From contig CAJIYN010000001.1 of the NCBI GenBank assembly GCA_905181645.1, positions 785,334 to 849,333 of the forward strand: a stretch of DNA of 64,000 bases. The letters are read 5' to 3'. The notes below the pieces were generated by a model that worked only from the letters and a program-made list of their open reading frames with translations, was not told where the DNA came from and searched no databases. Shown in pieces: positions 34,201 to 43,087 of this stretch (position 1 is its first letter; every line of letters begins with the position of its first letter). Source of the stretch: an uncultured SAR86 cluster bacterium (GTDB taxonomy: Bacteria > Pseudomonadota > Gammaproteobacteria > Magnimaribacterales > D2472). The position numbers and the translations under genes are program-made.

Positions 34201-34270
34201 TAGAGGTCCTAGTACAGATTCATATAGCTCACGTTACAGAATGCAGTTAGGATTTGCATATAAATTCTAA
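31229..34270 (+). CDS. Oar-like TonB-dependent receptor with carboxypeptidase-regulatory domain (frameshifted)
   Basis: Outer-membrane receptor, about 1000 residues. Signal peptide MNKWYLSLLTVFFISGSVYA, then a CarboxypepD_reg beta-sandwich (SSIRGDVNVSGATIQIT, GDGTFSVANLRPGGPYVIKV), the TonB box region MDEVVVTGSKT, and a plug (NNRYNNFTVDGV, INAVTKSGTNEFKG). The barrel ends SSRYRMQLGFAYKF with C-terminal Phe. Frames change near 31675 and 31780. A patch of unknown origin at about 33360-33455 (IFAQINERLNGVLEKNQDKL) breaks the barrel. AAAGAGGGA ribosome-binding site and a strong terminator. Confidence 0.9.
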
Positions 34271-34286
34271 TAGTAATTAGTTGATT

Positions 34287-34315
34287 AAAAAGGGCAGTTC
34301 ACTGCCCTTTTTTTT
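34287..34315 (+). terminator. Rho-independent terminator after the Oar-like receptor
   Basis: AGGGCAG (34291-34297) TTCA CTGCCCT (34302-34308) followed by a long T-run and preceded by four A. Confidence 0.9.
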
Positions 34316-34328
34316 GTTAAAATAAAAC

Positions 34329-35030
34329 ATGTCTTTCAATTCAATACCTGAATTTTCTTTTTCCCTAATCAATGATCGGGATCCCGATACTATTAAAGCC
34401 CTTAAAAATGCTTTAACAACTCATGGATTTTTTACAATTACTGACCATGGTATAGACTCGCAACTACTAGCTAATAGTTATAGTTTATCTAAAGAATTTT
34501 TTGATTTATCGGTAGATAGTAAAGTAAGATGAATTATCAGCAATGTGATGGGGCTGGACAAAGAGGGTATACCCCATTTGGCATAGAAAAAGCTATAAAT
34601 GCCGATTCTTCAGATCAAAAAGAATTTTGGCATCATGGGAGATCAAATTGGGACAATAAGCATAAAATTATAATGCCCAAAAATGAAAAAGTTGATTCTA
34701 TCAAGGGATTTAATGATTCATTAAATAAATTATTTTTAGCTATCAATAGCTTAGGCATGAATGTTCTTAAAATTATAGCGCTACTGCTAAATCAAGATTC
34801 TAATTTCTTTGATCCATGGACAAATAAAGGTAATTCACTTTTAAGACTTATTCACTATCCACCTGTTACAAACGATACCAATAATTTACGTGCTAGAGCT
34901 CACGAAGATATAAACCTTATAACTTTATTAGTTGGGGCTGAAGAGTCGGGTCTGGAAGTTAAATCTAAAAAAGGTGATTGGATTCCCATAAAGGCATCTT
35001 CTAATGCAATAGTTGCTGAAAAAGAGTTTC
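34329..35030 (+). CDS. 2-oxoglutarate/Fe(II) oxygenase, isopenicillin-N-synthase-like, C-terminus lost
   Basis: Starts MSFNSIPEFSFSLINDRDPD with a DIOX_N domain (LTTHGFFTITDHGID). After a frameshift near 34528 come QCDGAGQRGYTPFGIEKA, SLLRLIHYPPV and the iron-binding H-x-D of AHEDINLITLLVGAEESGLE. At about 35010-35030 (KASSNAIV) it passes into the reverse strand of a protease gene, so the third iron ligand (distal His) and the 2OG-binding Arg are missing. Substrate unknown. Confidence 0.8.
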
Positions 35031-35424
35031 CATTTGTTAATATATATAGTTGTCCTTTAAAAATATTTTCCTTGGGTGAATAAACATCCATCCCTTCTTT
35101 ATTACGTCTTCTGTAGTGGTTATCACTAATTTTTTTCACTTTAAGCCAACTAAACAAGTTGAGAAGGAATACACCTTGTTTTTTATAGTATTTTCTATCT
35201 TTAATTTTATTAGTTTTAGTGTAGACGTCTTTGTACATAACAAATTTCTCATCTATCAAATATGAAATAAGTTCTTGTGTTGGGATAGGGTCACCCCCTC
35301 CATTGTTTCTTACATCAATAATTAGATGTTCAATATTTTTAGCTTTAATTTCTGCAAAAGACGCTTTCAATAGAGCCTTGTAATTTGACTTTTTCAGTTT
35401 TTTAGCATTAAACAGGCCACCCAA
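35010..35424 (-). pseudogene. S41-family peptidase fragment
   Basis: Open minus-strand frame without a proper start or end. IEHLIIDVRNNGGGDPIPTQ is the signature of C-terminal processing peptidase folds, and YILTNGNSFSATIA is the region of the catalytic Ser. The PDZ/N-terminal part and the catalytic Lys region are missing. It lies wedged between the oxygenase and NupC on the other strand. Confidence 0.65.
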
Positions 35425-36434
35425 GAAGGTGCTAGTTTTCTCTTTGGCTTTGCTCCAGCTGAAGGAGCTCCTGCATATAGATCTCTATTGGAGACTTTTG
35501 CATTTGGTGTACTGCCATATATTATTGTCATGTCATGTATTTCAGCTATTTTATGGCACTGGGGTATCCTTCCTTTTTTAGTAAATATGCTCTCAAAGGC
35601 ATGTCAGAAATTATTTAATATTGGTGGTCCTGTAGGATTAGGTGCTGCAGCAAATGTTTTCATTGGTCAGGTAGAAGCACCTCTGCTAATTAAGCCTTAT
35701 TTAAAAACTTTAACTAACAAGGAATTATTGATCTTAATGACAGCTGGAATGGCTACCGTTGCAGGCTCTGTTATGGTTGCATTGATAAGTATTCTTGAGG
35801 TCTCATTCGCAGATGTAAACTTAATACAGCATTTTATTACAGCATCTGTTCTTTCTGTTCCAGCAGCAATAATGTATGCAAATATCATGATTCCTTCAAA
35901 TGAAATTACTGAGTTTGGCGAGAATAAAACTCCAAAAGTTTACAAAAGTACAATGGACGCTATCACTAGAGGAACTTCTGACGGAGCTAATGTTGCTGTA
36001 AGTGTTGGAACTATATTAATAGCTGTCCTAGCATTGGTTTATATAGTGCTTACCTATTGTTGAGTAAAGCTCAACTTGGTTTTGATCTTTTTTATTAATA
36101 ATTGGCTTATTGCTTTGCATAATTGGACTAATTGGAAGTTTTGTTCCAATAATTCCTTTGATGGCTGTATTCCCGGCTTCATTGGATCTTTAGGAACAAT
36201 AGTTTTAATCTTTGAGCTACCGAATGAGATCTTTTATCTGATAAATCTAAATTAATAACTTTTTATGGGTTATGTGGATTTGCAAACTTATCTTCTGTTG
36301 GAATTTTAATTTCTGGAATGGGGGCTATGGCACCTGAACGAAAACAGGATTTGGTAGATGTTTCTTTTAAAGCACTAATTGCAGCAACCCTTGCTTCATG
36401 TATGACCGGATTAGTAGTTGGTTTATTAATTTAG
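35425..36434 (+). CDS. nupC: Concentrative nucleoside transporter NupC (N-terminus lost, frameshifted)
   Basis: Na+ or H+/nucleoside symporter. The sequence enters mid-protein at QEGASFLFGF with no start. Core motifs present: GPVGLGAAANVFIGQVEAPL, ELLILMTAGMATVAGSVMV, FITASVLSVPAAIMYANIM and RGTSDGANVAVSVGTILIA. After a patch at about 36085-36155 the C-terminal part returns: LITFYGLCGFANLSSVGILI, GMGAMAPERKQDLVDVSFKA, ending at 36434. The N-terminal helices are missing because the protease fragment sits there. Confidence 0.88.
36085..36155 (+). pseudogene. DUF456-like segment inside nupC
   Basis: Reads FLLIIGLLLCIIGLIGSFVP then IIP, the first-helix pattern of DUF456 membrane proteins (LLxxIGLxGxxxPxxPG). 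It interrupts NupC, which resumes by about 36200. Confidence 0.4.
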
Positions 36435-36436
36435 AG

Positions 36437-36580
36437 TTATCTTGATCTGAAGAAGCGAGTAATTGTATTTTTAACACTTTCTACAAAGTGAGACCCTTTC
36501 GGTCTTGCTTCAATAAATATATAGAAACCTACAAAAACTGTACTAATTAAAAAAACGATTAGTCCATCATATTCTTCCAT
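36437..36580 (-). CDS. 47-residue membrane protein
   Basis: ATG at 36580. MEEYDGLIVFLISTVFVGFY, then IFIEARPKGSHFVESVKNTI and TRFFRSR: one N-terminal helix and a basic tail. The frame is intact. No family recognised. It is downstream of the KAS III gene on the same strand. Confidence 0.45.
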   Translation of the reverse strand: MEEYDGLIVFLISTVFVGFYIFIEARPKGSHFVESVKNTITRFFRSR

Positions 36581-36629
36581 GTGGTTATTATAAATATTAT
36601 TTATTATTAATGTTTAAAAGAATGATAAT

Positions 36630-37731
36630 TTATTCTTTTTCTATCAAGAGCGAACATATTGAATAACCAGCTCCAAAGGAACAAATAATTCCTTTATTGC
36701 CTGCTTCGTGCTGGAAGTAAAAATGACCCTGCTGATGCAACATTGCCGAATTCACCCAGAATCATAGGAGCTATATCAGGATCATAGTCACTCGTTCCAA
36801 GTATTCTAGTCATTATTACTCGACACATATTTGCATTAGCTTGATGAAGCCAGAATTGAGAAATATCTGAAACTGGAATATTCAGACGACTCAATTGATC
36901 TGTAATTAAGCTTGCTACCATTGGACAGACCTCTTTAAAAACACTTTTACCATTTTGTTTAAAGAATAAATCTTTTTCTTCTCTAGGATTTTCTTCAACT
37001 CTATTAAGGTAACCAAAATCACTTCTAATATTATTTGAAAATTGTGTAACTAGTTTTCTATCTATAATTTTTGCTCTGTGTTCGGATGTTGAATTTTTTT
37101 GAATAACTGAAGCAACGCATGCATCTCCAAAAATAAAATGACTATCTCTTAAAGTAAAATCATTATGAGGGGAGGTTAACTCTGGATTTATAACTAAAAC
37201 AGCATTGGCTAACCCTGAAGCTATATCACTATAAGCATTACTAATTGCAAATGTTGTAGATGAGCAACCAATGAGCATGTCATAACCATAACCCTCTATG
37301 CCTAGCTCATCCATTACCTCACATGCTATTGCAGGATAGTTTCTAGAAGTATGTGATGTTCCAAGAATCACTGCATCAACATCTTTGGCTTCAATACCAG
37401 CTTGATTAAGAGCTTCTTTAGCAGCATGAACACTCATCTCTGCAAGTATTGAAATATTTTCTGAACTTTCTTGTCTTAGAATAGGCTTCATCACGTTAAT
37501 ATCTAAACAATTCTTCTTATCAATTAGATATCTAGTTTTAATGCCCGATGCCTTTTCAATGAATTCAACAGAAGAGGGTCCCAAAGCTTCTTTGGAGCCC
37601 TTTAATATTTCTTCCTCATGTTCTATGTTAAAACGCTCTACATAACTATTGTATGAAGCCACTATCTCATCATTAGTAACAACTTCATCTGCTTTCCAGT
37701 AGCCAGTTCCTGATATATAAATATTTTCCAT
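36630..37731 (-). CDS. Beta-ketoacyl-ACP synthase III-like enzyme (frameshift near the end)
   Basis: Thiolase-fold condensing enzyme. Start MENIYISGTGYWKADEVVTN; active-site Cys in MLIGCSSTTFAISNAY; His in FWLHQANANM; Asn in GEFGNVASAGSF. Unlike housekeeping FabH there is an early insertion (residues 25-55) and a GIKTRYLIDKKN segment, as in FabH-like enzymes that use ACP-bound longer acyl groups. A frameshift near 36710 puts the last 20 residues (GIICSFGAGYSICSLLIEKE) in another frame, ending at 36630. About 365 residues. Confidence 0.85.
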
Positions 37732-37768
37732 AAAATTAATAAATTAAGTCATAATATTTTAAACGTTT

Positions 37769-38674
37769 ATGAAATTTATTACAGCCCAAACATTAACTAG
37801 CGATTCTATTAAGATATTTATATCAGAATCTACATTACCAAATACTCCCTAAAGGAGTAATTCATATCTATCATGGTTTGGCAGAATATTTTGGAAGATA
37901 TACTCATACCACTAAATATTTAAATTCATTGGGTTATCACGTTGTAGGAATAGATCATAGAGGTCATGGACATTGGATTGAGTCTGGTGCTACTCCCGGA
38001 TTTTTTGCAAAAGAAAATGGATGGGATCTTGTTGTTGATGATATGGAGACCTCTTTTAAAAAAATACAAACTGTTTATGAAGATATACCCCATATTATCC
38101 TGGCACATAGTTATAAATCTAAGTCACCACCAACCGCACGGATTGATCTTCCTTCTAAGGTAATATTATCTACTTGTAAACTTTTGGTGGGGGAAAACTA
38201 ATGCTACAAAAATTAATAATCAAAATTATTAAATTTTTTAAAGGGCCTAAAAGTCAAAGTCACTTTTCTGATTTATTAACAACACAGCAATTTAACTCCC
38301 AATTTAAACCTAATCGAACAACACATGACTGGTTATCTAGCAATCATGAAAGTGTCGATGCTTATATTAATAATCCTTTATGTGGATTCATTCCAACCAA
38401 TCAATTGTATGAGGATTTAGCTGATGGAGTTATTGAATCTTTTTCTCATAAAAAGATGTTATCCATTGATAAAAATTTATCAATTTTATTAATCGCAGGC
38501 ACTCAAGATCCAGTAGGAGAGAGCGGGAGGGGTGTTGAAGCTCTTTATAAGTTTTTAGGTAAATACAATAAATCTGTAAAACTTGTTCTTTTACCAGAAC
38601 TGCGTCATGAAATTTTAAATGAAATTAAAAAAGAACAAGCATTAAGCAAGATCTCTGAATTTTTGAATTCATGA
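37769..38674 (+). CDS. Alpha/beta hydrolase, monoacylglycerol-lipase-like (damaged active site)
   Basis: The ATG at 37769 with a shift near 37850 gives IYHGLAEYFGRYTHTTKYLN, GYHVVGIDHRGHGHWIESG and IILAHS. After the expected nucleophile Ser position the sequence becomes unrelated (YKSKSPPTAR) for about 15 codons before LPSKVILSTC resumes. Thus the GHSMGG-type elbow cannot be read. The second frame (from about 38200) has LLIAGTQDPVGESGRGVEAL and the catalytic His in LPELRHEILNE. About 300 residues. Confidence 0.75.
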
Positions 38675-39700
38675 AGTTACTTATATATATATTTTTAATT
38701 TTTACTCCACTCCTTGATAGCATGGAAAAAATTACCATTATGCATGCGGATGAAGAGCGCTCATATTTACTTTTTACTCCTTCAGTGAAGAAAGATTCTT
38801 ATAAGTTAATTATTGGTTTGCATGGCTATTCTGGAACTGCATCTGGTTTTGAAAAAGAAACAACTGGTGGTTTTAATTTATATGCTGAAGAGCAAGGTTT
38901 AATTGTGGTATATCCTCAGGGCAAGTATTTCTATCCAAGCTATGAAATAACTAATGAGAATGGCAACAAGATTACGCAAACATCATATTCAAGCTCATGG
39001 AATCATTTAGGGCCATTAATTGCTGGCAATAAAGATATAAAAATGTGTGAAGACAATTCTCAAAGTGCGCCTCCATTTCCAAGTTGTAAAAACCAAGATG
39101 CTTGTTATTGGACAAGTTGTGTAAATGATTCAGATTTTATAAAGTTTATAGCTCTAAAAATTTATGAGGAAATTTTCAATTGATAAAAGTTATGTGATGG
39201 GTCTTAGTAACGGCGGGATGATGGCACAGTTAATTGGTTGCGAGTATCCTGATATCTTTGACGGAGTAATTAATGTTGTTGGTATGCAACCACATAAATT
39301 AAGTTGTGTGCCTGAATTGCCTATAAATTTAATTATTTATGGGGGATTGCTTGATAAATCAGTGCCGCCAATATCAATTAAGTCCTCAGGTGGCTACTAT
39401 TACGAGCCTATTAAAAATACTGCATCCTCATGGTCTTCAGAATTTAATTGTAAAGATGTTAAAAGTTCTGAAATAACCTCACCCTTTAAGTCCTCAGAGA
39501 CCCTTTATTATAATTGTGATGACAATGTAACCATTACAGCAATCATAAACTCAGAAGCTGGTCATGCATGGCCAGGGATTACTTCAAATGAAGGTTATTG
39601 CAGAGCAAATATTCAATCAGAAATCATTTTTAACGAATGTAGGCAAATTAATAAGGTTTCAGGCTCAAAATATCTTCTTGACCGAATTTTTAATAAATAG
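38671..39700 (+). CDS. Secreted esterase, PHB-depolymerase/feruloyl-esterase (LpqC-like) family, frameshifted
   Basis: Starts with the ATGA overlap to the previous gene. Signal peptide MKLLIYIFLIFTPLLDS, then LIIGLHGYSGTASGFEKETT (oxyanion loop), GLIVVYPQGKYFYPSYEI, cysteine pairs (CKNQDACYWTSCVND). After a frameshift near 39165 comes the nucleophile elbow YVMGLSNGGMMAQLIGCEYP, IYGGLLDKSVPP and the His in SEAGHAWPGITSNEGYC. A T2SS substrate is possible but not shown. Confidence 0.82.
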
Positions 39701-39766
39701 CTACTCTTTTAAAAAAACTCCTAAATCCTCTTAAATTAGCATTTCCTATGCTAGTATTAGCTATAA

Positions 39767-39794
39767 GTTTACATAGTAAACATATAAATATAAT
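39767..39794 (+). promoter_or_regulatory. Candidate promoter with operator dyad before a TonB-dependent receptor
   Basis: GTTTAC ATA GTAAAC (39767-39781) is a perfect 6-bp dyad. A consensus -10 TATAAT lies at 39789-39794, 16 bases after the first half-site, so the dyad covers the -35 region. This suits a dimeric repressor. The ribosome-binding site TAGGGGGA lies just before the ATG at 39822. Confidence 0.45.
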
Positions 39795-39821
39795 AGAATT
39801 TAGCCTTGCTAGGGGGATAGC

Positions 39822-42209
39822 ATGAACAATATTTTACTTAAACCTCTTTTTGAAAAGAAAGCAGATCCATTAACCTTATTACTAAGCATCTTTAAAGACA
39901 ATAAATATGCAATGTCATATTTAGGTGCTTTATCCATTGGCCTTGGTTTTTCTCAAATTAATACTCTAAATGCTGAAGAAGCTGATTCGAGTGTAGAAGA
40001 AATAATAGTTACAGCTTCAAAAAGAGCAACTAATATTCAAGATTTACCTATGGCAGTTCAAGCTATTGGTGCAGAAGAATTAGAAGCAAAAAATATTACT
40101 GATTTTGCTGATATTGCTGCTTTATCCCCATCAATAACAATGGATTCAAGTGGAACAGGTAATTCATATTTTTATATTAGAGGTGTCTCTGATGGTGGTT
40201 TTGGTAATAGAGCAGGAGCTCAGGCTTCAACTGCTTATTATATTGATGAGCAACCAGTATCAAGTATTCGTAAGCTCGCTAAGACTGCTGAAACTGTAAA
40301 TAGAGTTGAAATTTTAAAAGGACCTCAAGGAACTTTGTATGGATCTTCATCTCAATCTGGAACAGTTAAGATTATTACAAATAAACCAGATCCATCTGGC
40401 TTTGAAGCAGGCTTTGATATTGAACGTGGCGACATTCATGATGGTACCACTGATGAATCTCTAGAGACTTTTGTTAATATACCGCTTGGAACAAGTACAG
40501 CAATTAGAATTAGTGCATATGACATCAGCAATGGCGGTTGGATAGATAACGTTCCTTCAACTGTTAGCTTTTACTATACAGGGGCTACGATTGATAATAG
40601 TAGCTATGTTGAAGATGACTATAACTGGATAGATAAATCTGGTCACAGAATTCGTTTAGGTCATGATATGGAAAGTGGCACGACTGTAGATCTATCGTTC
40701 TTAAGTCATGAGTCTTTTTCAAATGGATCATGGGAAACTGATGTTGCAGAGGGTGCAAGAAAAAATTCAAGGTTTGCTGATGAAACTTTTGATGATGAAT
40801 TTACGCAAACATCCTTAACTATTGCTGGAAATTTATCAGATGATGTTGAATTTACATTCAATACATCAATATTTGATCGTGAAATAGATTATACGTATGA
40901 CTACACCAATTATGTATATACAAACTACTACGATTTTTATACTGCATATGCTTATGATTACGATTACTACGCATCTACAGATGCAAGAATGTTCTATGTT
41001 GAAAATGATCAATACGATAGACAAAGTACTGAATTTAGAATGCAATCCTCTAATGATTCAGGATTTAGATGGATTTTAGGAGTCTTTATTGAAGATCAAG
41101 AATTAGCATATTCAACTACATATAATATGCCTGCTATTTCGAATACTTTAGCATCTGTTGAAGGTAGATGGTGGAAACAAGATAATGTAAGAGAAGATAG
41201 TCAAAAAGCTATTTTTGGTGAAGCAACATGGCCAATTAGCGATAAGACCGACCTAACAGTAGGTCTTCGTGCTTATAAAAATGAAGCTATCTTTGATGCT
41301 AAGGATGGTTACATGGGCTACTATACAGATCACCCTACATTATCATGGGCAGCTGGAAGAACAGAGAAGTATTCAAAAGATGTTTCTGACATAGCGCCTA
41401 AAATTAATTTAGCTCACAAGTTAAATGATGATGTTCTTTTATATGCTACTTATTCAGAAGGATTTAGACCAAGTGGTACCAATAGATTAAATAGACAAGC
41501 TAGAGAATCAGGTATTGTTCCCGCAACATATGATTCAGATACTTTAACGAATTTTGAAGTAGGCTTTAAGTCAACTTTAGCTAATGGCAAAATTGTATTC
41601 AATGGTAATTTACACACCATGAACTGGGATGATTTCCAATCAACTAGTTATATATATGATTTATTAACCGTAGCCTTTGTTCAGAATGTTGGTCAAGCAA
41701 CCATAACGGGACTAGAGCTTGAGAGTTACTTTAATATCTCAGATAGCTTTAGCGCCTCATTAATGATTGCTTTAACTGATCCAGAGTTTAAAGAAGACAT
41801 ATATGATCTCCAAGGTGAGCTATCAACTCCAAAAGGCAATCAATTAGCTTATGTGCCGACTGAACAATTTGTAATGTCAATGAACAAAGACTTTGTCATT
41901 AGAAATAGAGATGCATACATTAGCTATGATCATTCATATACTGGAGAGAGCTATCAATCATCTGCAAATACTGATACTAATGCATCATATTCATTAGCAA
42001 ACTTAAGATTTGGAGTTAACCCTTCAAGCAAGGGAAGCTCTGATGCTGACGATATATTTGGATTCCTGCAGAATTCCTCTGTAGAAGTTTACCTAGAAAA
42101 TGTTCATGATTCCGATCCAACTCTTGGAATATACGATGACTTTGGTGATGTCAGAAGAACAGGAAGTAAGCCAAGAACTATTGGTCTTAGATTAAGATAC
42201 AGATTTTAA
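39822..42209 (+). CDS. TonB-dependent receptor (intact)
   Basis: Outer-membrane active transporter, 795 residues, no frameshift. Long N-terminal extension before the signal-like hydrophobic stretch (AMSYLGALSIGLGFSQINTL), TonB box EEIIVTASKRATNIQDLPMA, plug with VNRVEILKGPQGTLYGSSSQ and GTVKIITNKP, and a 22-strand barrel ending TGSKPRTIGLRLRYRF. It belongs to the Fe-siderophore/marine-glycan type with SGTVKIIT in the plug. An extracellular segment at about residues 355-386 is extremely rich in Tyr (see findings). The paralogue at 60760 shares the N-terminal layout. Confidence 0.95.
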   Translation: MNNILLKPLFEKKADPLTLLLSIFKDNKYAMSYLGALSIGLGFSQINTLNAEEADSSVEEIIVTASKRATNIQDLPMAVQAIGAEELEAKNITDFADIAALSPSITMDSSGTGNSYFYIRGVSDGGFGNRAGAQASTAYYIDEQPVSSIRKLAKTAETVNRVEILKGPQGTLYGSSSQSGTVKIITNKPDPSGFEAGFDIERGDIHDGTTDESLETFVNIPLGTSTAIRISAYDISNGGWIDNVPSTVSFYYTGATIDNSSYVEDDYNWIDKSGHRIRLGHDMESGTTVDLSFLSHESFSNGSWETDVAEGARKNSRFADETFDDEFTQTSLTIAGNLSDDVEFTFNTSIFDREIDYTYDYTNYVYTNYYDFYTAYAYDYDYYASTDARMFYVENDQYDRQSTEFRMQSSNDSGFRWILGVFIEDQELAYSTTYNMPAISNTLASVEGRWWKQDNVREDSQKAIFGEATWPISDKTDLTVGLRAYKNEAIFDAKDGYMGYYTDHPTLSWAAGRTEKYSKDVSDIAPKINLAHKLNDDVLLYATYSEGFRPSGTNRLNRQARESGIVPATYDSDTLTNFEVGFKSTLANGKIVFNGNLHTMNWDDFQSTSYIYDLLTVAFVQNVGQATITGLELESYFNISDSFSASLMIALTDPEFKEDIYDLQGELSTPKGNQLAYVPTEQFVMSMNKDFVIRNRDAYISYDHSYTGESYQSSANTDTNASYSLANLRFGVNPSSKGSSDADDIFGFLQNSSVEVYLENVHDSDPTLGIYDDFGDVRRTGSKPRTIGLRLRYRF

Positions 42210-42212
42210 TAA

Positions 42213-43042
42213 TTATTTAGATAATAACTTACCAAGCTCACTTGAGAGCTTGGTAGGGTCTTCATAGAATGTAAAGTGACTTAAATCTTCTAAGATTAAT
42301 ATCTAAACCACTTATCTATATCCACATCCATATTATTAATTTACCATATTTTTAAGCTTTTTTCGCCTAAAATAAAACTTATCAATTTCTCATAACCAGT
42401 AATGTCTTCATCATTAATTGCAAAATTTTTGCATGCAGTTAGATCATTGTTAAGAATATCTTTTGTTATCTGATTAAAAAGTTTCTTTAGAGCATATAAA
42501 TCTATTTCATCATCAATCTTATCAACAATTTTTTTACTTCCGTATGGTGTATTAATGAGATCGCCGTCCGCGCAGAAGCCAGAACCCATAGTTCCAAACA
42601 TTGGGCCTGAGGACTTTGCCTTAGGAGCTTGATTTACACCATAAGTAGTTAATATATCCATAGCCGAATCTAAATTTTTTCTTGAATCATCCAGAAGCGC
42701 ACCGCCTACAAACATTGGACACGAAGCATTTAGAATATTGACAGATTTAAATTGTAATTTTTGATTAAAAGCTAATCTAAGTGCTATAAGCCCACCCATA
42801 CTATGTCCACAAAGATGAAAGTTACTAACATCAACATCCTGTAAAACCTCTTCAATACCTTCAGCATATTCTTCTATAGATGTAAGCTTAGGGCCCGTTG
42901 AATATCCGTGATGAGGCAAATCAATTGCAAGAGTTTGATTAAACTTAGCTTCATCTAATTTAATATCTTTTACAATCCTATGATCCATTCCAGCGCCTGG
43001 AATCATAAGTACAGAGTCTTTTGGATTCATCAATTGATGCAA
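42213..43042 (-). CDS. Alpha/beta hydrolase (C-terminus frameshifted)
   Basis: Start MHQLMNPKDSVLMIPGAGMD; oxyanion-side PGAG; FNQTLAIDLPHHGYSTG; nucleophile elbow HLCGHSMGGLIALRLAF; acid loop expected near FAINDEDITGYE. The clear frame stops at 42341. The likely end, HFTFYEDPTKLSSELGKLLS (with the catalytic His), is in another frame, closing at 42213. Between them about 40 bases read poorly. About 265 residues. A perfect 9-bp inverted repeat lies within the C-terminal codons. Confidence 0.78.
42231..42254. repeat. Perfect inverted repeat at convergent gene ends
   Basis: ACCAAGCTC (42231-42239) / GAGCTTGGT (42246-42254) with a 6-base loop, 22 bases after the plus-strand receptor stop and inside the end of the minus-strand hydrolase. 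No T-tract on either side. Confidence 0.4.
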
Positions 43043-43087
43043 AATTATGTAAATAGTAATTAGAATTATTAGATTTTTTGTACATTT

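Noticed and set aside
38110-38165. A new nucleophile motif in the alpha/beta hydrolase (AHSYKSKS)
   Set aside because: The stretch is out of register with the family and flanked by frame changes; damage is likelier than a changed active site.
40585-40770. Minus-strand reading frame of 61 codons inside the intact receptor
   Set aside because: It is a by-product of the receptor codon pattern, without a ribosome-binding site or recognisable protein.
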